Shown here one piece after another: positions 11,083 through 21,709 of a stretch of DNA of 64,000 bases (position 1 is the first letter of the stretch; the number at the start of each line of letters is the position of its first letter). The position numbers were made by a program, and so were the translations under genes. Source of the DNA: Zasmidium citrigriseum (lineage: Eukaryota > Ascomycota > Dothideomycetes > Mycosphaerellales > Mycosphaerellaceae); contig NHNW01000013.1 of NCBI GenBank assembly GCA_002786025.1, positions 434,001-498,000 of the forward strand, given 5' to 3'. The notes beneath the pieces were generated by a model. That model searched no databases. It saw only the letters and a list, made by a program, of their open reading frames with translations, and was not told where the DNA came from.

Positions 11083-12872
11083 ATGGCGAAAGACGATGCA
11101 GTACCCTACCTCAATGATGAGGTTCCTGTCACAGCAGAAACAGCAAAACAAACAAATGGCGCTGCCCCAGCTGTCCAAGAATTTACGAAAGGTGCGGCGA
11201 CTACCAATGGAGGTCAGACCATCGAGACAGACGTCCTGGTTATTGGGGCCGGCTTTTCAGGAATCACAGCCATGCACAGACTAAGAAAGCTCGGGTACAA
11301 GACCAAGTGCTTCGAATCTGGTGAAGGCTTCGGAGGGGTCTGGTACTGGAATCGCTATCCCGGCGCTCGCGTGGACTCTGAGATGCCGTTCTATCAGCTC
11401 GACATTCCTGAAGTCTACAAGACTTGGAACTTCTCCGAACGTTTTCCGGACCACCGTGAGCTGAGGAGGTACGTGGCTCATGTCGACAAGGTGCTCAACT
11501 TGAGCAAAGATACCTACTTCAATGCTCGAGTGATAGATTGCACGTGGGGCGAGAGCAGTGGCAGATGGACCATCAAGACACAACAAGGGCACACTGCGAG
11601 TGGAAAGTACTTGCTTCTGTGCACCGGACTCCTGCATCGTACATACACTCCCGACTTCCCCGGCATGAGCGATTACAGAGGAGAGATCTATCACTCCGGT
11701 GCCTGGCCAGAGAATTGGAGCGGCAACGGCAAGAAGATTGGCCTCGTTGGTGCTGGTGCTACAGCTGTTCAGATCACACAAGAATTGGGCAAGCAGGCAG
11801 ATGAACTCACCGTCTTCCTTCGAAGACCAAGTTACAACCTGGCGATGAAGCAGCGGACCATGACACCCGAAGAACAAAAGTACTCCAAGCACCTCTACCC
11901 CACACTGTTCAAAGCAGGCCGAGATTCATTAGCGGGCTTTCCCATGGCTCGCAATCCCAAAGGAACACAAGAAGCAAGTCCAGAAGAGCGAGAGAAACAC
12001 TTCGAAGAGTGCTGGGATCTCGGAGGCTTCAACTTTCAACTAGGCGGCTACGCCGACAACATCATCGATCCTGATTCGAACAAAATCGCCTATGACTTTT
12101 GGCGAAAGAAGGTCTGTGCAAGACTCACAGACCCCGAGAAGCAGAAGATCATGGCGCCGGAGAAGGCGCCTTACTATCTGGGCACTAAGAGGGCTCCACT
12201 CGAGCAGGATTACTACGAAGTCCTCAATCAACCGAACGTCCACATTCATGATCTGGCCGCCACACCCCTGAAGAAATTCTCTGAGAAAGGCCTAATCATG
12301 GCCGACGACAAGGAATACGAATTCGACGCTGTCGTCCTCGCCACAGGCTTCGACTCCTTCACCGGCTCTCTTACCCGCATGGGTCTCAAGAACAAGGATG
12401 GCGTCGATCTCAAAGATCTCTGGGATAAGGGGGTGTCGACGTATCTGGGTATTACGATCGCTGGCTTCCCGAACATGTTCATGAGCTATACACCGCAGGC
12501 TCCTACGGCGCTTTCGAATGGACCTACGATTATTGAGGCGCAGGTTGAGACTGCGCTTGACATGATTAAGAAGCTGGATAGCGAAGGGGCCAAGTCGATT
12601 GAGGCAACGAAGGAGGCAGAGGTTGAGTGGAAGTATACGCTTGATTCTATGATCAAGCATACTCTCTTCCCTTTCACGGACTCTTGGTGGAATGGAGCGA
12701 ATATTCCTGGGAAGAAGGCTGAGAAGTAAGTTATGCAACATTGCAAACTGACTTGATTGAAAAATTTGCTGATTTCGAATCTAGCATGACATATATCGCT
12801 GGAATCAACATGTACGAGGCGCAATGTCGAGCCACGATGGATGGTTGGAAGGGATTTGTTGTAAAGACTTGA
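11083..12872 (+). CDS. Baeyer-Villiger-type flavin monooxygenase
   Basis: Two exons: 11083-12725 and 12785-12872. The 59-bp intron has donor GTAAGT and acceptor TCTAG. It creates an Asn codon and adds the expected C-terminus; without splicing the protein would stop at WNGANIPGKKAEK. Predicted length is 576 residues. Visible motifs: FAD-binding VIGAGFSG near residue 52, the aromatic GGVWYWNRYPGARVD, the fingerprint YRGEIYHSGAWP (family consensus FxGxxxHxxxWP, with Tyr for Phe), and the NADPH-binding GLVGAGATAVQ. The spliced tail YIAGINMYEAQC matches the usual BVMO end. These enzymes insert oxygen next to ketones, or oxidise cyclic ketones, using FAD and NADPH in the cytosol. The substrate is unknown. 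Confidence 0.9.
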
Positions 12873-13213
12873 CTCGATCGCAGGAAGCATTGACGCAGTA
12901 GGCTCTAGATTCCCGTCATAGATAGATCATATTTCGACTCTTTTACTCTGAAATGAACCATCACATGAAGCTTTCCGAGTCGAATGTCCTCTCATCTTCT
13001 CAGCATGTGACTTGGACGCTAGTATGGGGCGCTAATGCAGGGCGCACGGGAGCAACCGAGGCGCCGACCGGGATTCTGTGGAAGATTGACCTCACTTCGA
13101 AGTTCAGAGGCAAGCACATGTCCTTCATGTACCTTCTTTGGATTGAATTAAGACTCTCCTGTGTTGTTCAATCGTCTACTTGAATACGCGCGATCACTGG
13201 AACACCTCAATGC
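12873..13213 (+). promoter_or_regulatory. LCB1 upstream region with two CATGTGA/TCACATG elements
   Basis: The 341 bp lie between the monooxygenase 3' end and the LCB1 start. TCACATG is at 12961-12967 and CATGTGA at 13004-13010, 253 and 210 bp before the start. The core resembles the yeast inositol/choline response element bound by Ino2/Ino4, which would suit a lipid-synthesis gene; this is inference from the core alone. Confidence 0.4.
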
Positions 13214-14898
13214 ATGGACGCGACAGCGCGCGCTGACCCCGACCCCATCCCCTCTCCACCCCAAGTCCCCCAATCCTCGGCCATGAACGCGACCACAATC
13301 GGCACCGAGCTGCCTCCCACCGCCGTCGCCTTCATCGAAAGCGCCGCCGCCTCCTTCCAAAAGATCCCCGGCTCCGCCATCGTAATCCGCTACATCCGCT
13401 CCTCCTACCAAAACGACCCCATCCGCAGTCTCGTCGAACTCTTCCTCTTCATATTCGCAGTACGATACCTCCTCGCGCCGGCATACAGCACCAAGAAGAC
13501 GAAGAATGTCCCCTTGACGGAAGATGAGATCGACGAGTTGGTGGAGGACTGGACACCGGAGCCGCTGGCTGGCGAGCAGAGCGAATGGGAGAAGTTGGAG
13601 AATGATCGCATTCCCGTGATCATTGGCCCCGCGGCGCCGAAGACGAAATTGCAGAATGGGAGGACGGTGACGAATCTGGCGAGCTATAACCATTACAACT
13701 TTGCGAACAACCCGGATCTCACGGCGAAGGCTGTCAATACTGTGCGCACGTATGGTGTGGGGCCTTGCTCGCCTCCGGGGTTCTACGGCACACAGGACGT
13801 GCATATGAAGAGCGAGGCGGATATTGCGGCGCATTTGGGCATGCCGGCGTGCATCATCTATGCGCAGAGTTTCTCGACGATTAGCAGTGTGATTCCGGCT
13901 TTCAGTAAGAGAGGGGATATCATTGTGGCGGATAAGGCGGTGAATTATCCCATTCGCAAGGGTTTGCAGATTTCCAGGAGTACGGTGAGGTGGTATGAGC
14001 ACAATGACATGGAGGATCTGGAGCGGGTGCTGGCCAAGGTGGTGAAGGAGGGACAAGGGAAGCCGCTGACTAGGAGATTCATCGTGACGGAAGGACTTTT
14101 CGAAAACGCGGGCGATGTCGTCAATCTGCCGAAACTGATCGAGCTGAAGTTCAAGTACAAATTCCGCATTATTCTGGACGAGACCTGGTCCTACGGCATC
14201 CTCGGCCGCTCCGGCAAAGGCGTGACCGAACACCAAAACGTCGACCCCACCAACGTCGACATGATCATCGGCGGCCTCGCAGGCTGTATGTCTAGCGGAG
14301 GAGGCTTCTGCGCGGGAACGGAAGAAATCGTTGAGCATCAGCGGCTATCTGCTGCGGCGTATACATTTTCTGCTGCCCTGCCTGCTCTGCTTGCCACCAC
14401 TGCGTCGGAGACTGTGACAATCTTGCAAGAGGAACCTTCGATTATTCAGACTTTGAGGGAGAATATCCGTGCCATGCGCGCGCAATTGGATCCGAGGAGC
14501 GAGTGGGTGCGGTGTTTGAGCTCGCCGGAGAATCCGGTTATGCTGCTGGTGTTGAAGGAGCAGCATGTGAAGGATCGGGGGTTGAGTCGACAGGATCAGG
14601 AGTTTCTTTTGCAGGACTGTGTTGATGAGGTCAGTTCTCAATCTCCCTCAAACCTTAAGCCATCTGCTAACTTACGTTGTTTTAGTGCCTCGCCAACGGC
14701 GTCCTCATCACCCGTCTCAAGTCCATGCCGCCCGCGCTGGGTTCTTCGGAACGGGACCGCGAGAAGGAGTGGCAGCCGCAGCCTGCGCTGAAGGTTTGTG
14801 TTACGACGGGGTTGTCGAAGAAGGAGACGGAGAAGGCGGGGATTGTGATTCGGCATGCGGTTACTGCTGTGATGAAAGGGAAGAAGTGGTTGCGATAG
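13214..14898 (+). CDS. LCB1: Serine palmitoyltransferase subunit 1
   Basis: Exons 13214-14629 and 14686-14898. The 56-bp phase-0 intron has donor GTCAGT and branch GCTAAC. Predicted length is 542 residues; an alternative start is the ATG at 13283. A membrane-anchor stretch lies near residues 70-95 (SLVELFLFIFAVRYLLAP). The aminotransferase-like fold follows, with the highly conserved VGPCSPPGFYGTQDVH, whose Cys is the position mutated in human sensory neuropathy SPTLC1. DETWSYGILGRSGKG follows. As expected for subunit 1, the PLP-binding Lys is absent: the region reads GGLAGCMSSGGGFC. With LCB2 it condenses serine and palmitoyl-CoA at the ER, the first step of sphingolipid synthesis. A 396-residue antisense open frame here is only a codon-bias shadow. 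Confidence 0.95.
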
Positions 14899-14936
14899 GC
14901 TCCGGCGGTGGGGATCGGTCCTGCGTGTATATGATG

Positions 14937-15410
14937 TTAGTGGGTGTAATGATAATTGATGTGTGTATCCCCAGAAAGACGTCCCCGCCTCAGTAGGCCG
15001 GAGAGGCGCTCGTTGGCTCTGTGAGATGCTGGTGGAACGGGGATGGGGATGCTTACCTCGTCGTCGTCGTCCTCTTCTTCCTTCTTATCCTCGAGAGCGA
15101 GGTCCGCCATCTCATCGGCCGGCGGCTCCTCCTCCTCATCCTCATCCTCCTCCTCATCCTCATCCTCGTCCTCGTCCTCCACATCCATCTCCATCTCCTC
15201 ATCAGCGGCCGCCTTCTTCCTCGCCTCCGCCTCCTCCTTCTTCCGCCACTTCTTCTCCATCTTCTCCTTCTTCCCCTTCGCCTTGTTTAGCGCCCGCGCC
15301 AGCGCCCCATCCGCCGCCTTCTTCTCCTTCTTCGCCAGCTGGGCGTCCGACAGCGGCTTGCGGCCTTTGCGGTTCTTGCGCTTGGGGTCGGTGCTGTCGC
15401 GGCGGGACAT
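14937..15410 (-). CDS. Small bipolar Lys-rich/acidic protein, unknown function
   Basis: From the ATG at 15410: a basic N-terminal half (SRRDSTDPKRKNRKGRKPLS, then many KK/EK pairs predicting a helix). Next comes a long Glu/Asp run near residues 75-105 and a polar end. Read as one exon it has 157 residues. A good donor (GTAAGC, 15051-15056) with a CTAAC branch and a CAG acceptor at 14921-14923 offers an alternative 3' end. In that case the last 19 residues come from 14861-14920, overlapping the LCB1 3' end. The two gene ends converge either way. The make-up resembles nucleolar or chromatin-associated charged proteins, but I recognise no family. A palindromic TTCACATGTGAA lies at 15555-15566, 145 bp upstream. 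Confidence 0.6.
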   Translation of the reverse strand: MSRRDSTDPKRKNRKGRKPLSDAQLAKKEKKAADGALARALNKAKGKKEKMEKKWRKKEEAEARKKAAADEEMEMDVEDEDEDEDEEEDEDEEEEPPADEMADLALEDKKEEEDDDDEVSIPIPVPPASHRANERLSGLLRRGRLSGDTHINYHYTH

Positions 15411-15767
15411 TTTGCTTGTGATGGCGGCGGCAGGTGCTTGTGATTGTGTATTTAAAGTGAGGGCGAAAGTGAGTGGGTGTGGTGGTGGAGTCAGAAGCGA
15501 AAGTGATGAAGCGGGTTTTTGAGTTTTGGGGTGGGAAGGCGCACGGACGGAAAGTTCACATGTGAAAGGCGGGGCTTGGCGGGGCGTTTGCTTTCACTTT
15601 TTGGTTTACACATCTATTTAATTGTCTTCACACGGCAGTTCTCGTGATATTACTTCTACCATCAGATGACTTCGCTTTCAGTGTCCCATTTGCATGTGCC
15701 TTCATCATGTAGACGTGCCCTCAGTGTCTCATTTACATGTGCTTCCTTTTGATCACAAAAAAGCACC
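15411..15767. promoter_or_regulatory. Upstream region of the small charged protein with TTCACATGTGAA palindrome
   Basis: The 357 bp contain the promoter of the minus-strand gene at 15410 and the 3' flank of the next minus-strand gene. The 12-bp palindrome at 15555-15566 is the most complete version of the CATGTGA element seen repeatedly in this window. Confidence 0.45.
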
Positions 15768-16684
15768 TCAGAATTCCATCTCGAAGTCGTCAGCGCCGTA
15801 GCCGAGTGCTTCCATGGCTTCGTCGAAGAAGGTACTCGTGAAGGCGTTGTCGGATGGTGGCTGGAAGTATTCGCCCGGCATCTGCTCCTCGGCGGCTTCT
15901 GGTGGTGGTGCGGTCATCTTGTCGACCCAGGCCTGTGAAGAAAGTATATTAGCTCATTTGTTCGCTCATTGGAGTGGTTACTTGTGATCAAGTTCAGATC
16001 ATTCGTGGCTTCACGTGGTTGCTTATTTAGTACTTACACGATGAGCAGCAAGCTCCTGTAATTCTGTTAGCTTGTGATCTCAGTCAAATGGAACATATGA
16101 TAGTCACTCACCTTCTCGTACTCCGATGACATAGCAATCTGAACAGGAGCGACTATGGAGTCGAACCGCTCCGGCATGCGGTACTGCTGCTCTTCAGTGG
16201 ACAAGGCCGTGAAGACCGGACGCTGAGGAGCTGGGCGCATGATGTCGGCAGGGTTAATGGTGGCTGCCATCTGATTGTCGTAGGCGGTCTCAGGGGCAGG
16301 CGGCATGTGCGCCTCTTGCTGCTCTTCAGGCGGCTGCTCGTGATGCTCGAGTCTCTCCTGATCCTCCTCCTGATCATGCGCCTGCTCGTGATGCTCGAGT
16401 CCCTCGTAATCATCCTCCCACTCGTCCTCGTCATCCTCATCATCAGAAGACAGTACAACAGCATCCTCGCCTTCGTGCTGCTGCTCCTGAAGTTGCTCCT
16501 GACGATCCTTCTCCGCCTTGCGCGCCGCCATCTTCTGCAGTCTCGCCTGTGCCTTTGCATCCTTCCTCACTTTGGCCGCCGCTTTCTTCGCATCTGTCAC
16601 GGCGTCGTACCGCGCACGCTTGCGATACACAAACGACTTCTTCTTCTGATTCTTGCTCATCGGAAACTCGTGCTCCTGTGCCAT
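15768..16684 (-). CDS. Unknown charged protein with an 18-nt internal microexon
   Basis: Three exons: 16112-16684, 16038-16055 and 15768-15932. Introns are 56 bp (GTGAGT ... GCTAAC ... ACAG) and 105 bp (GTAAGT ... GCTAAT ... TTCACAG). All junctions are phase 0, so the middle exon adds exactly six residues, ELAAHR. The protein is 251 residues: a basic helix-rich start (KKKSFVYRKRARYDAV, DAKKAAAKVRKDAKAQAR), a Gln/Glu/Asp/His-rich middle, and a short acidic C-terminal motif (EALGYGADDFEMEF). The charge pattern suggests a nuclear protein; no family is recognised. A CATGTGA lies at 16849-16855, 165 bp upstream. The strong splice signals on both sides make the microexon credible. Confidence 0.7.
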
Positions 16685-16954
16685 TTTGGGCGACTCGGCA
16701 CGTGGATGTTGCTACGCTTGTGATTGTGCGTGTAGTGGGAGCGAGCACGTGGAAGCGACCGAGAATGTGAGTCTGAATGAGCACGAGATGCGACTAGAAA
16801 GTCAGCGAGATGCATGTGTCGGAAGCCTAGCGTCGCATGCACGCGCCACATGTGAATCTTGGCAGAATCACTCGCGCTTCGCCCAAGTTCCATCCGGCTG
16901 AATCCCGGCTGGAAGCAACTGAAGCATTATAATCTTTTTCAAATTTCCAGCAAG

Positions 16955-17189
16955 CACGGCCGCAGTGGCTCAGTGGTAAGGGCTCACTCTTATCACACCG
17001 GGTGTGTATTGAGTAAGATAACGACCTGAGAGCGAGACTTCGGTCCTTTCAGCGAGTCCCAAATTACGCAGGCGTCCCGAAATTCCGATTAGCACGAGTT
17101 GCGAAAGGCAGAACCCAGAGCTGCTGTGGTCCCTCATTTTTTGGTCGATCGTTTGTTCGAATCCCGGGTAAGTCTGGGAATTCTTTTTT
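16955..17189 (+). ncRNA. Candidate RNA polymerase III transcript, unknown structured RNA
   Basis: A TATAAT box (16928-16933) precedes a tRNA-like A box TGGCTCAGTGG (16966-16976). A perfect B-box core GTTCGAATCC lies at 17155-17164. T6 runs lie at 17137-17142 and 17184-17189. A-to-B spacing is about 180 bp, too long for a tRNA, and no tRNA acceptor or T-stem pairing forms. The A-B stretch folds well by eye. One hairpin has stems 16986-16989/17011-17014 and 16994-16998/17002-17006. A second has arms 17026-17032/17046-17052 capped by GAC-TTCG-GTC (17036-17045). If transcription stops at the first T run, the B box lies just downstream of the terminator, as in yeast SNR6. It is not U6, 5S or a recognisable SRP or RNase P RNA. 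It may be a novel ncRNA or a single Pol III-derived repeat. Confidence 0.4.
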
Positions 17190-17888
17190 CGTTTTTGGAA
17201 TTCTGCCATTCACGACCAGTCGCTTCGTTTTGAACCTTTGTTTCAAATACCTCAGCTGTTGATGGATGCTTCTCATAACTCACTCATTCGGACAGAGGCT
17301 CGATTTCTACGGTATCAGATCAACATTCACAACATACACCAAGTTCGCACACACCAAGATGTTAAACTCTCGAGTTGAGCACAAACGGCCATTTTGTTGT
17401 CTCACGATGTATCATTCAGCATCCCAAAACCATCGAGGCCAGGTTCAATCGAGTGTACATCGCAAAGAGCTTGGGGCAGCCACCACCGGAAGTCAGGCGT
17501 GGAAGTAAATTCATGCAGCTTTAGAGACCGGTCTGTCATCTGCACTTGACGGTCTGGTCGTGACGGTGCCGCACAACGTTGCTTCCGAAACGGCGCCTTG
17601 AAAGCATGAACTCCAAAGCATCTTGATAGACTTCCATAACAACGGGATGGAGGAAAGCGGAGATGGGCAGATTATACACCGCGTATAGCAGGTACAGTAT
17701 AATCCTCAAACGGCAGTCGCTCTCCGCAAGCTTTAAGCGCGCCTAACTATCTCACCCTCTCGTTCCTTCCATTCTTGGATTGTCTGAAGTCGGGACTTTC
17801 CGGTGCATGGCGCTAAGGCGACCGGGGTATACAACCACGCTCTTTACATTACTACTATTTGCTATCTGTCGATATGATGATTCTGCTA
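17190..17888. other. Intergenic
   Basis: About 700 bp of AT-richer sequence between the candidate ncRNA and the 3' end of the F-box-like gene. I see no gene or repeat. Confidence 0.5.
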
Positions 17889-19229
17889 CTATGATGAACC
17901 TGTCAATGAATCTCGCAGCTGTTGCGCAAATCCTTCGCTCAAAGGTCCGCTCAGCACGACCTCTTTCACGCCCTTCGGACCCTGCAGCAATGGCGCCAGC
18001 GCTTGCTGTGTTTTGTTCGATTCTCTAATGCCATCATCAAGTGTCGGTCGCCTTATCTGCACAGACAGAGCCCTGTCGTTGTCCACTTCTGCCTGCAGCA
18101 GGAATACTGGAATGGCTTGCAAAGCGAAGCGATTGTCGTTGCTGCCCGCTGTGGCCAGGTTCAGCGCAAGGGCCAAGTGTGTGAGCTTTGCTTCCGAGAG
18201 CACGCCGGCTGCATCTCTGAATAGTCCTGAGAGGGCCTTGATGTCCTGTGAGCCGTGAGAGAAGGGTATCGATCCGATCAAGGTGACGTTCTTGAGGTAT
18301 TTCGCTGCTCGCGCCGTTAGAGGACCTAGGGCTTTCGGCGCATGCTTTGTCGTTCGACTCCAGCTCCTGAATTTCGTGAAATCGCTGGAACGAATATCGT
18401 TGTGAATCGTGTGTGGCGTGAGGTGGAAGATGAAGGAGTTGTGGCTGAACAGTCTGCTGTAAGTGACATCCTGGAACTGTCGGCAAGTCGCTGCAAGAGA
18501 TGTGTGCGTTGATCCGGTGGCGGGATTGGCGGGATTGGATGCTTGGATTGATTTGAGAGAATTGGGTGCGATGCTGCCTCTGATGCATATCAGGGAACTC
18601 TGAGTGGCTTGCACCGACAGCTCCAGTTCGGTGGGAGGTTTCTCCGGCACAAACTTTTGCACGATCTGCACTGCCTTCTTCCCATTCCTGGCCGGGAAGA
18701 AGTGGTAGGTCTGACCGGTTGGAACAAGATACTCCAAAATGATCTCGAAGAGCTCAGGCGGTAAGTCCATCAGTGGACAGCCTGTAGGTGGTGACTCCGC
18801 CCGTGTATTCGAGGGCAAGTTCTCCACCAAGTCAAGTTCCGGCGCTACACTTTCACCGTGCTGGAAGGCATGCAGTATTCCAGAACCCGAATGCTGGGAA
18901 TCCGTAAATGACAGCTTTGGAGGCGGCCTGCCGTAGCACGTACACTCGGCCGGGTGGCCAGCGTATGCGTCGGGTACTTCGATGTCGCGAATCCAGCGGC
19001 CGCAGATGATGGCGTGGGTCTGATAGGGCATGAGTGGTACCCATAGCTTCCGGTCCGGATGGTATAGCTGGATGCCCCAAGGCGTCATGCGAGAGTCTTT
19101 ATCTTGTGCCCATTCTGATACCAGCTGTCGTCGTTCCTTCGCATTTCGCAGACTGCGGATTTGGGAGCCAATGCGACCGCCAGTCCAATGCAGAAGCTGG
19201 AGGATGCGATCATAAGGCACGTCCTCCAT
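17889..19229 (-). CDS. F-box-like protein, unknown function
   Basis: Single exon, 446 residues, ATG at 19229. The first ~150 residues are a unique region with several Trp and a Cys pair (ECTCYGRP). An F-box-like helix motif follows at about 154-175 (LMDLPPELFEIILEYLV), then a charged linker. The C-terminal part has leucine-rich stretches (LTHLALALNLA, VKEVVLSGPL) that could form the substrate-binding side. F-box proteins couple substrates to SCF ubiquitin ligases through Skp1; that role is inferred from the motif only. It is much longer than the seven small F-box-like paralogues at 42-53 kb, lacks their intron before the F-box, and lacks their conserved second motif, so it is not part of that array. 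Confidence 0.65.
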   Translation of the reverse strand: MEDVPYDRILQLLHWTGGRIGSQIRSLRNAKERRQLVSEWAQDKDSRMTPWGIQLYHPDRKLWVPLMPYQTHAIICGRWIRDIEVPDAYAGHPAECTCYGRPPPKLSFTDSQHSGSGILHAFQHGESVAPELDLVENLPSNTRAESPPTGCPLMDLPPELFEIILEYLVPTGQTYHFFPARNGKKAVQIVQKFVPEKPPTELELSVQATQSSLICIRGSIAPNSLKSIQASNPANPATGSTHTSLAATCRQFQDVTYSRLFSHNSFIFHLTPHTIHNDIRSSDFTKFRSWSRTTKHAPKALGPLTARAAKYLKNVTLIGSIPFSHGSQDIKALSGLFRDAAGVLSEAKLTHLALALNLATAGSNDNRFALQAIPVFLLQAEVDNDRALSVQIRRPTLDDGIRESNKTQQALAPLLQGPKGVKEVVLSGPLSEGFAQQLRDSLTGSS

Positions 19230-19889
19230 TGTGACGGGAGAGGAGGGCAGAGAAGAATGAGAGTGTGGGTAGATTGATGTTTTGTTGTGCTGGGGAAAGG
19301 CTCAGATATAGAGGAAAGGCGTATAGTCGATAGGATTCTGGACCAAGGCAGCCACGCTCTAGCGTTGAGCTTTGACGGCCGCTTTGGTGAGGCAGAGGCC
19401 TGTGAAGACGACGCCGGCCACGAACCCAAGACCGCAGCCAAAGTAAAAACGACGAAGAGATGAGAGAACAACAATGCACTTGGTATTGCTCAGTCAGTTT
19501 GATGAGAGTGATTCGGTAGGCTCGGCAAGGCGGCGGATGTTTCAAGTGGTGACCAAGGACGGAAGATGAGGAGCACGAGCGTCGACGGCGGCAAACAAGA
19601 TGTTCCGCGGTGTAATGCGTCCATACCGATGGTATTGTGCGGTTGTTGAGGGAGAGGGAGTGCTTTCTGGTGTTGAGAACGAGGAAGCTTTCCACGAGCG
19701 ACAGGGATGCGTTGGTGGATCGACAGGTTTGCGTCAGACGCGACGATCGGCCTGTGGAAGTCTTGTTCCTGTGCGTAGCACTCGACTGTAGCTGTCCGTT
19801 GTACATAATCACTCCCATATCCATTCTTATCCTATCCTACCATCTGCTATTCTTCCATATGTCGCCGTAGAGCTGGTCTCGCCCCCGCC
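19230..19889. promoter_or_regulatory. Divergent promoter region
   Basis: 660 bp between the F-box-like gene (minus) and the proline-rich gene (plus). A minus-strand open frame of 204 codons crosses it but shows no domain or consistent start context; I treat the region as regulatory. Confidence 0.45.
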
Positions 19890-21709
19890 ATGTCCAGCAA
19901 TCCGTTCCGCCGCTCCAAGCTTCCCGACCAGCTTCCCGCAGCCCCAGCGAGTCCCGCCGACGACGGTGACAGAGCTCCTTGTAAGCAGCATTGTGTGGGC
20001 TTTGTGCGCAGGTAGGTCGCAGCTCTAACCATGCGCCGGCAGCAAAGCGAACAAAGAAGAAGCGTGTGAAGATACAAAGCCCTCCGGACTCGCCAGAAGC
20101 CCAGTTCACCGCGGAGAATGGGGGTCGAAGATTATCTGCTGCAGATGCCAGCGGAAGAGCCGGGTCGCCGCCGCCCCCTGCCACTGCCAACGACGAGAGC
20201 GAGGACGAGTCGGACTCCACTGCGACGGCCGATTCCGAGTTGGAGGAGGCGTTGAAGAACACGCGGAGGAACTCAGGCTCGCTGCCCCATCTGGATGCGG
20301 CTACGGCAGCGACGATGAGGGCGCCATACAATCCATTTGCGCGAACGTTGGCGAGTAGTGATGCAGGGTTTGGACTAAGCAGAGAAAAAGCGGGAGAGCA
20401 GGAGAAAGAGCAGCGACAAGGGGTTGGTGGAAGTGGACGGGCTGCGCTGGACGTGGACGCCTTCAAGAACATTCTCTTAACCGGAAGCGCTACGCCTTCG
20501 CCTCCTTCAGGCGCGGCAGGAGCTACTGCGACGACGTCTGCTACGCCAAGCACGACATTCTCGCGGCCGCACGACAGCAGCAGTAGCAACACAGACACCT
20601 CGTCCATCTTCGATCCCAATTATGGAATGCACCCGGAGTCGCCTCGAACATCCTTCGACGACTATGAGTCCGCATCTGATGAGAGCGAAGACGACGAGAG
20701 TTCCGGGTTGATGGGCGAAGGTAGATCAGACGACCTGGCACCTCCTGCACCACCCAAGCCCAAGATTCGTGGACCCCAGACAGTATCCTTCGCAGACTTC
20801 GACCAATCGATACCAGAAGGCTTTCAATCGTCAGGCCCGAGGACACCTCCCGTCCACACTCATATCACTGGTATTCTCAGACCGTCCACTCCGAGATCCT
20901 CAAGTGATCTGAATAAGCCCCTTCCACCTCCCCCTGCAGAGTCGCACAATCCAGCACCTCCGACTATTCCCGACAAAGACCTTCCGCCCTCTCAGCAACC
21001 CACTCCAACAATCGCTGCAGAAGATGACATGGCCACACCGAAGAAGGCACCGCCACCACCTCCCACACGACGAAAAGCTGGTGATTCAACTCGGCCTCGA
21101 AGTTCTTCGAATCTTTCCCAAGAGCCCAGCTATCCTTCAGACGAGGGTGACGCAAACAGCAAACTTGCTCCACCTCCACCACCTACCAGAAAACCACAGC
21201 CAACAGCGAGTGTGTCTGCAGCATCATCAGAGGCTTCATCGGAGAAGACGTCTCCAAATCATTCAACGTCCGAAGTTCCCAAAGTTGTTCCCCCACCTCC
21301 ACCGCGAAGAACACCTTCCAAAACTGGACCCAGTCCACGTGTTACAGATGCCGCATCACAAAGACCTGGCGATGCATTCCTCGCGGCAGTCGCTCCTTCC
21401 CACGCAAATGCACCGCCGGCTCCTCCACCGCGTAGAGCGGGTGGATCGAAACGAACCAGCATGGATGGTGCACCAGACACGCTTCCACGTAGACTGAGTA
21501 GCGAGGCGTATCGTCGATCGAGTGGGAACTCGTTCGATAGCGAACGATCGACTTCTTTGTCTAGCTTGCGACAGGTGGCTGAGTCGAAGGAGAGCAACGA
21601 GCAGGCTGTCGCAACGCCTCTCGAGTCCCAGCGAGATATAATGGCGGACATGACGGCCTTCCAGGCGGAGATTGAGGCCTTGCGATTACAGAGTCAGAAC
21701 TCAAGATGA
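19890..21709 (+). CDS. Proline-rich, SH3-ligand-type protein (cortical actin/endocytic adaptor-like)
   Basis: Exon 1 is 19890-19980 and exon 2 is 20043-21709. The 62-bp intron has donor GTAAGC, branch CTAAC and acceptor CGGCAG; phase 1 makes a Ser codon. Predicted length is 585 residues. The N-terminus is MSSNPFRRSK, followed by Ser/Pro-rich low-complexity sequence. A short conserved-looking segment (ALDVDAFKNILLTG) lies near residue 165. Five or more polyproline motifs of the PPPPPTRRK or PPPPPRRTP type lie between about 370 and 520. The C-terminal helix is DMTAFQAEIEALRLQ. Such PxxP-R/K motifs bind SH3 domains of actin-patch proteins; the make-up recalls fungal Aim3/verprolin-type adaptors. 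Assignment to a named family is uncertain. Confidence 0.7.

Noticed and set aside
13148..14338. 396-codon minus-strand open frame
   Set aside because: Lies antisense to LCB1, whose motifs and splice sites are unambiguous; Arg/His/Leu-rich shadow of GC-rich codons.
16960..17175. tRNA gene suggested by A-box TGGCTCAGTGG and B-box GTTCGAATCC
   Set aside because: Boxes are about 180 bp apart, the T stem and acceptor stem do not pair, and a T6 run lies between them; kept only as a possible other Pol III RNA.
17889..19229. Inclusion of the larger F-box-like gene in the seven-gene array
   Set aside because: No intron before the motif, different length, no second motif, and 23 kb away.
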